From Leucocoprinus leucothites (taxonomy: Eukaryota > Basidiomycota > Agaricomycetes > Agaricales > Agaricaceae): a DNA stretch of 64,000 bases. Made by a program: the position numbers and the translations under genes. Positions 58,282-64,000 of this stretch are shown piece by piece. The notes under the pieces are model-generated. The model was given only the letters and a program-made list of their open reading frames with translations, was not told the origin of the DNA and did no database searches. Each line of letters starts with the position of its first letter. The stretch's first letter is position 1. The stretch lies in NCBI GenBank assembly GCA_013368445.1, contig JAACJO010000011.1:930001-994000 (forward strand). The letters run 5' to 3'.

Positions 58282-60076
58282 AGTAGTCGTCCTTCGGTGC
58301 AATGTATTATAGTACAAGCGATCCATTATAATGTAGACTATTGATCTGTACAAATCCACTCTCGTGGATGTCAGATACCCTCATTCGTATTTAGCACTAG
58401 TCGAATGATGTTGACTCAAGTATTCCTGAACAGCTCCAGGTAGAAACCATACCGAAAAAGCGTCACCTAAGCTTTGGTCTAGCGGAAATGAAGACTATAG
58501 ATCCTTGAAGAAAGCCCCTTACTCAACGTACTCAACCCTGGAACACTATCATTGGTTGAGCACGATGTCAAGACCGCGGTTATTTGAACGAGTTTGCATG
58601 GCTATAGTGCTCAGAGAACCGGACACGTATGGATGACAAGCGCTCATAAAATACTCAGCCACTTTTGACATCAAGCAAACTGGCTGGCCGACCTAATTTT
58701 CCAGAATTGCTCTAAACACTTTATCACCACGCATCCGCGTTTTGGAATATTTCTGACAGGCTCTTACTTATGTCCAATACTCCAACTAATTTTCAGCAAA
58801 CTTAGAACGATATCATGAAACCCTGAACAGCGACGATGCCCATGCAGGCTCTCACTTGAACTCGGCAGATGCGGCATCTCAGAAACTCTATTCGCTACTG
58901 TTGATCATCTCACTCTTGCTAACCTCTCCCACACCGCATCCCCCAAGATTTATTGGCCCCCTATCAGCTGACATCTGGATCCACGTTGTCTATGGCCGTA
59001 TTGGCATTGGGAACCCTGGATGCGACACTGGGAACTTGATTAACATATTGTCTTTTCCCCGTCTCACTGCGTGGCCACTCCTTCAATGCCAAATTATCCC
59101 TCCGAACCTCCCCAAGCCTTTGAAGAAAGAGTAGTATACGAGGGCATGTCAAGGATATATCTAGTGGTCAGTTCCTTTGTCTCGTAACACCTGAGCTGGC
59201 TAACAATAAAGATAACAGCAGGTAAGAAAGGGACAATGAAACTACTGCTGGCACTGATAGTCGGAGTCACGAAGGAAGTTTGGTTGCACCATCCGCTGTC
59301 ATTCCAGGAATATCAACATCACGATCCCCATCTTACTAAACAGAAAATGTGACTGCAAGTACACAGTGCCGACTCTATGCAACTTGTCGTGTTCTGTGGA
59401 GATGGTCGCCGGGCAGGGCTTCCATATATAACATTTCTTTACCCCGCTCTACCTTCTATGTGCTCACATTTTAAGTAGCGGAAAGCTCAAGGACTACCTA
59501 CCGCCACCATGCAAACGAGTTTATTCATGCTGCTTCAGAAGTATGACCTTTTCAAACTGTCTTTGATCCAAGAGAGGGCCTGTTTTACAGCCATCGCGCC
59601 ACACATCGACTCGCTAGCAACATTCAGCGAGTGCTTGGCATTCGACTCTGAAGTGGATCTCTCCAGCAAGTTCCCAGGATTCCAGGTCTAATTTCATTCC
59701 GGTAAAGAGCAATTACAAGTCTCATCTTCTGAGTGTCACCGCTTTGATCGCTTTGACTTGCTATCAGACATTGTTGGCTTGCCACAGCCACTTACAAACC
59801 ACGGTGAAATCCACCGCACCATGACTAGCAAATCAGAAGACTCGAATATAACGCGTTCCTCTTTTCAGCCAAGTAGGCTTATACTGAACAATCGATGGGA
59901 ATTCTTGGACAATTTTGTGCTTCCTACTGTGATGAGATTGAAATCTTCATCGTCATGAGACTCTTCACCTCATGAGCTCTCTTGCCACTCTTCGGTTCTC
60001 CCCCGGCCCATTCGGGGAAAGTGTCTACATAAATACTCGACTCGAGTCTTGTGGTTCAACAATTCCTTGCTCTGAG
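58282..60076. other. 1.8-kb intergenic region upstream of the O-methyltransferase
   Basis: It includes one small open frame with a good start context (59509-59691, listed separately) and, from 59828, the upstream part of a duplicated segment repeated at 63512. Nothing else is recognised. Confidence 0.5.
59509..59691 (+). CDS. Possible 60-aa small protein
   Basis: MQTSLFMLLQKYDLFKLSLI starts in a near-perfect context (GCCACCATGC). A TATA-like TATATAACAT lies about 80 bp upstream, followed by a pyrimidine tract, so this could be a real short gene or the remnant first exon of a lost one. No family is recognised and the frame stops within 183 bp. Low confidence. Confidence 0.25.
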   Translation: MQTSLFMLLQKYDLFKLSLIQERACFTAIAPHIDSLATFSECLAFDSEVDLSSKFPGFQV

Positions 60077-60330
60077 ATGTCTAATTCCGAACTTTTCAGT
60101 CTTCAAACTACGCTCAACGAGGCTCTCGATGCTTTCAGGGCAGAGATTGCTGCACAGAATCTCCCTGAGCCGTCACTGCAAACATCCGAGCCTCACCCAA
60201 TGGACCATATCACTTATCTCCCAAGTCCGGTGATGTTCGAAGCCCGTCGGGCAGCACTTGCATGCTTGGTATGTTCCTTCGAGTTCGTTATCTCAGAATG
60301 AACCGAGACCACTACCTTAGGGACAACTGA
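59828..60330. repeat. Left copy of a duplicated promoter and first-exon segment
   Basis: Homologous to 63512-64000. It spans about 250 bp upstream of the ATG, exon 1, intron 1 and the start of exon 2 of the O-methyltransferase. The copies share long identical blocks, such as the first-exon stretch from ACTTTTCAGTC onward, with only scattered substitutions and a 6-bp indel at codons 3-4. Confidence 0.85.
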
Positions 60331-62018
60331 TGGCACTCATTCGTAATCCCTATGATGCTATCGCCGCGAGTTCCTGGTCAGCGATTGAGCCTGCAAGTCT
60401 GCGCCTTGCGGCCTATCTCGACCTAGCTACTATCATCGGAGATTCCGAGGATGGTATAAGCGTTAGCGAACTTACAGCAAAGACTGGTATTGAAGAGGCC
60501 AAACTTGGTATGCTGTCTCCTCCAAACAATCATTACACCCCAGCCACATCTAACTTCTCTTCGGTAGAGCGAGTATTTCGTTGCTTGATTACCCAAGGCT
60601 GGTTTCGTGAGCCTCGTGAAGGATACTTTGCAAACAGCCGCATGAGTAACATCATCAAGAACGATCAACCTGGCTTCCATATGGCGACTACGATGTACGT
60701 GTGACTGGCGGCGGGGCACAATATCAATACGCTGCTAACTTCCTTGTGAATCCAGGAACCACCTAGTCAGCAAGTCGGCGGTTTACCTTCCGAATATGAT
60801 CAACCATCCAGATCCGGAATATCGCAAGAAGGCTGACCCTTCTCACTGCGCCTTCCAAATGGCATTCAACACTGATTTACCATATTTTGGACCTGTCAGT
60901 TGGTGCTCAAAACATCCTGAGGATGCTACGAGATTCGCTCTCGCGTGCGTGATCTCGATAGCTCCTCATCTTTGGGAAACTAATCAGAAGCGCTTTAAGT
61001 ATGGGAGGTGTAGGGCCCTCATCTGATCCCGGTACAGCGGGTGATTTCCCGTGGACTGAAATATGCAAAGGGAAAGATGCTCTTGTTGACCTTGGAGGCG
61101 GACAGGGAACTCTTTGCTGTTCGCTCGCACTCAAGTGATGGTTCTTTCAAACTCCACCACAGGTCAGAGACTGAGATTATATCTAGATATCCCGAGATCG
61201 AGCAGTTTATCGTTCAAGACCTCGCCGATTGCCGTGAAGCAGCAGAAGCCAACATCAAGTCCAAGAACCTCACAGACAGGGTCATCTTCGAAGAGCAAGA
61301 TTTCTTCACACCCCAGAAGCGCAAAGGAAAGTATGTCTTTGTTATACAGAGAGGTACGCATCGGAATTTCGGGAACGAATTCTCGATGGGAAACATAAAC
61401 TTAACTGTAACCTTCAGTCCTTCATAATTGGAGTAATGAAAATGGTGGGTTACCTCTACTCGTGTCATCTGAAATAACTCACCTTCTTGAAGGTGCTAAG
61501 ATATTGCGGCAAATTCGAGACGTTCTTAATGAGGAGGTGAGTTTCTTTGGTGCTGTCGCAAGAATCATGACACTTAATATAAGCCAGAGCAACTTGCTTA
61601 TCATTGAGTCATTGAACAAGCCTGCGGTTGTCTCCAGCACTGGTCCCTCGCTCAAAGAATCTCTCTCGAAGCTTGACAACAATGTCTACTCACCGGTTCC
61701 TCCACCCCCCTTTGTACCAATAAATTTCGGTGAGGCCAATCGTAACCCGAATTCCCTCAATGTTGTGCTTTCTGCCGTTTGCGGTGGTGGGTATTTTTTT
61801 CTAGTCAGCTCCTTTGTTGGATCTCATCTTGCCATAGCATTCGGGCGAACTCTTCCACAGATGGAGGAAATGGTCGCTAAAGCTGGTCTGAAAATCAAGA
61901 AAATCCATGCCACGCGGTGAGTTTGAGACGTTTCAGATTCCGATGGGTTCAAATTTCTGATGATAGCACGCTGTTTACCAGTGGCTGGCCTTCAATTATA
62001 GAGGTTGGGCTCGCTTGA
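60077..62018 (+). CDS. COMT-type S-adenosylmethionine O-methyltransferase
   Basis: Eleven exons keep phase to give 468 aa: 60077-60268, 60321-60507, 60568-60694, 60756-60944, 60988-61134, 61187-61353, 61418-61444, 61493-61536, 61588-61783, 61838-61916, 61967-62018. Single-frame reading makes it look broken, but all splice sites are present and it seems intact. Residues about 75-160 form the winged-helix dimerisation domain (SVSELTAKTGIEEAKLERVF). The SAM site is ALVDLGGGQGTLCCSLALKY. The catalytic His lies in VLHNWSNENG, encoded by a 27-nt exon. The family methylates hydroxyls of phenolic or polyketide small molecules. No partner biosynthetic genes are nearby, so the substrate is unknown. A near-identical copy begins 3.67 kb downstream. 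Confidence 0.88.
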
Positions 62019-63748
62019 GTTAACCCCCAGCAGTACTACCAGGCGATACCCACTTTAAGAACTTCTTTACGCTACGTTTACAGCTCTGATCGTTCTCTGT
62101 CCGGTACTGTTGCTCCACCTACCGGGGGCTCGAGAGAACACATTGGCGTAATATTCTGAATGTTTCATGATTTCTGTGGCGCTCCATGTGTGCCTAGTAT
62201 GGTTCCTCGTTTTTACCGAAGCCAAATCGAACTCAACCCCTTCTGCAACAACCTCTCTAAGACGTCGCCTTGTCTCCGGAATTCGAAATAATGAATGGTT
62301 GTGTACTTGGTCCCGGGAATCCAAGGAGATTATACAGAATGTACCAAGTGCCCCATTTGCTTGATCACCCCTCCAACAAATTAGCCAAGGCTGAACCGAG
62401 GGCTACTGCAGATTGTGTAGAGTGAATGAAAATTGAGCTGAGTTTCGGGAGTCTCCAAGCGCTGGAACTCGGCCTCTCTTTGAGCCTGGAGATAACACTT
62501 AGCACGCCTCCGCAGCGCGAGAGTGTGATGCAGTCGATGGAAAGGTCACCTGGAACAAAGCCCGCGGTCGCGATAGAATTTTCCACTGAGCAGCCAACCA
62601 ATGTCAGATTCAAGAGGCTCAATGGAACATCGGCAAAATCCTTCTAAGCGTTTCAGCTCTTGTCACGGGATAGCAACTTGTTACATTACAGTAATGGCCT
62701 ATAGCCGATTATGAGACTGCGCGAATCTTTTACAGTGGTCACGAAATCTGACATTTTGTACACACTGAGTTGTCACACAATACCAGCTTTGCGAATATTC
62801 ACCCTTTTCTAATGATGATGGCTACCAGATCAACCCGATTATCAGAATGTCGTCGAATGACTGCAAACTTACAATGGCCTATCATTGTCCCTAGTCTAAT
62901 GTTTAATTGATCAATACTATTTCTCGTGGCTATCCATGGCTACAAGCCATTATGAACTGTTATCATATTCAGGGACTCAGAAAGAAACTGGGAAGGTGGC
63001 GGGTGAAGCTAGTATCCTTGTTGATTCTGGTGTATTTGTTTTCACGTGGACAATATAAATCATCGGCTGCCCTTCAAATCCTCACTTCGTAGAGGACATG
63101 CTCGGTGCCAGAGATCAGCAGGGGTCACCCCCGGGTCTTTGAGGTCAGACACCCGACCGACGGAAACGTGACACAACGTGGGGGAGCGAGGGAGACAAGG
63201 TGGCCAGACGTTGAGTGAGAAACACAATGTGATACCAGACAGGATTATGGCATCCTGAGAATCCTACGGATGTGTAGCTAAAATTACCAGAGGGGTTGTC
63301 AACTTAGTTCATGTAACAGCAGGAAAAGGGCCTTCGGTATACTCATAGACTCGAGCTACTGTATGTCAATATTTCAATCATCGCTCATTACAAGTTATAT
63401 TTTGATTACCGGTATCTCCGAGAGGCCTTCCCGTGACTTTCTAATAAAGTCACGTGCCCGTGAAGTATGTTGGGCGATTCCGATTAGTAGCGTTCGCTCG
63501 CACCGTGACATGCAAATCAGAAAACTTGGATGTAGTGCGTTCCTCTTTCAGCCAAGTACACTTCTACTGAACAGTAAATGGGGATTCTTAGGAAATTCTG
63601 TGCTTCCTGAGAATGGAATTTTCATCGTCATGAGGCTCTTCACCTCATGAGCTCTCTTGCTACTCTTCGGTTCTCCCTGGCCCATTCGGGAAAAGTGTCT
63701 GCATAAATACTCGACCCAGGTCTTATGATACAACAATCTTGCTCTGAA
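62019..63748. other. Spacer between tandem O-methyltransferase copies
   Basis: 1.73 kb with one degenerate coding remnant on the minus strand (62365-62641, listed separately). The last 240 bp repeat the upstream region of the first copy. Confidence 0.5.
62365..62641 (-). pseudogene. Possible F-box/LRR C-terminal remnant
   Basis: A 90-codon frame starting right after an acceptor-like CTTAG reads as leucine-rich repeat-like text (LSLLNLTLVGCSVENSIATA, SAWRLPKLSSIFIHSTQSAV) and ends in a stop. The composition resembles C-terminal parts of agaricomycete F-box proteins. No upstream exons or F-box are found on this strand, so it is either a relic or a last exon whose gene I cannot see. Confidence 0.28.
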
Positions 63749-64000
63749 ATGTCTGAACTTTTCAGTCTTCAAACTACGCTCAACGAGGCTCTCGATGCTT
63801 TCAGGGCAGAGATTGCTGCACAGAATCTCCCTGAGCCGTCACTGCAAACATCCGAGTCTCACCCAATGGACCATATCACTTATCTCCCAAGCCCGGTGAT
63901 GTTCGAAGCCCGTCGGGCAGCACTTGCATGCCTGGTATGTTCCTTCGAGTTCGTTATCTCAGAATGAACCGAGACCACCACCTTAGGGACAATTGATGGT
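63512..64000. repeat. Right copy of the duplicated promoter and first-exon segment
   Basis: Counterpart of 59828-60330. It continues beyond the window edge, so the full length of the duplication cannot be seen. Confidence 0.85.
63749..64000 (+). CDS. Second COMT-type O-methyltransferase copy, cut by window end
   Basis: Exon 1 (63749-63934) and the first bases of exon 2 (63987 on) are visible. The first 62 residues match the upstream copy except for a two-residue deletion (MSELFS against MSNSELFS) and P to S at SESHP. Intron 1 is at the same place and has nearly the same sequence, so the copy is recent. Whether the rest is intact cannot be judged here. Confidence 0.85.

Noticed and set aside
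60077..62018. O-methyltransferase as a pseudogene
   Set aside because: Single frames stop repeatedly, but eleven exons with consensus splice sites restore one continuous 468-aa protein with intact SAM and His motifs.
57000..64000. Secondary-metabolite gene cluster around the methyltransferases
   Set aside because: No polyketide synthase, NRPS, terpene synthase, P450 or oxidoreductase is present in the visible sequence; only the methyltransferase copies.

Overview
This window is nuclear DNA of a filamentous basidiomycete, most likely an Agaricomycete. Genes on both strands are broken by many short introns (about 50-80 bp, GTRNGT...YAG), some exons are only 10-14 nt, and the products are typical of mushroom-forming fungi: an expanded G-alpha subunit, F-box families, Gly/Ser-rich membrane proteins and secreted carbohydrate-active enzymes. 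Most multi-exon models given here were joined by hand, and for those with exon lists the reading phase closes exactly to the stop codon.

Layout. 0.5-5.3 kb: a Whi2-type BTB stress regulator and an unrecognised 846-aa Ser-rich protein. 5.3-7.9 kb: no assignable gene, but a paired bZIP-type site. 7.9-13.5 kb: a DM9-VWA fusion protein, the DASH kinetochore subunit Ask1 (tail to tail with it) and a secreted SGNH esterase-like protein with altered motifs. 13.5-17.2 kb: gene-poor. 17.2-28.1 kb: a 916-aa secreted DUF5695-like protein, an MFS sugar transporter, an inositol monophosphatase, proteasome alpha-5 and a RidA/Mmf1 protein with a likely mitochondrial-targeting first exon. 29.7-32.2 kb: an enlarged G-alpha lacking the switch-II glutamine. 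32.9-43.3 kb: two paralogous low-complexity single-pass membrane proteins sharing a cytoplasmic motif, with an orphan membrane-anchored protein between them. 43.6-53.5 kb: a multi-pass membrane protein, an F-box protein, COG8, an intron-containing tRNA-Asp and a second F-box protein. 56.6-58.3 kb: an RS-rich nuclear protein. 60.1 kb to the end: a tandem duplication of an O-methyltransferase gene, with the second copy cut by the window edge.

Functionally the window is mostly housekeeping (stress signalling, kinetochore, proteasome, Golgi tethering, inositol and imine metabolism) mixed with lineage-specific surface and secreted proteins. There is no coherent biosynthetic cluster. The best candidates for something undescribed are the membrane-protein pair with the shared SVKSGLSYA(S/T)L tail motif, the glutamine-less expanded G-alpha, the DM9-VWA fusion and the recently duplicated methyltransferase.
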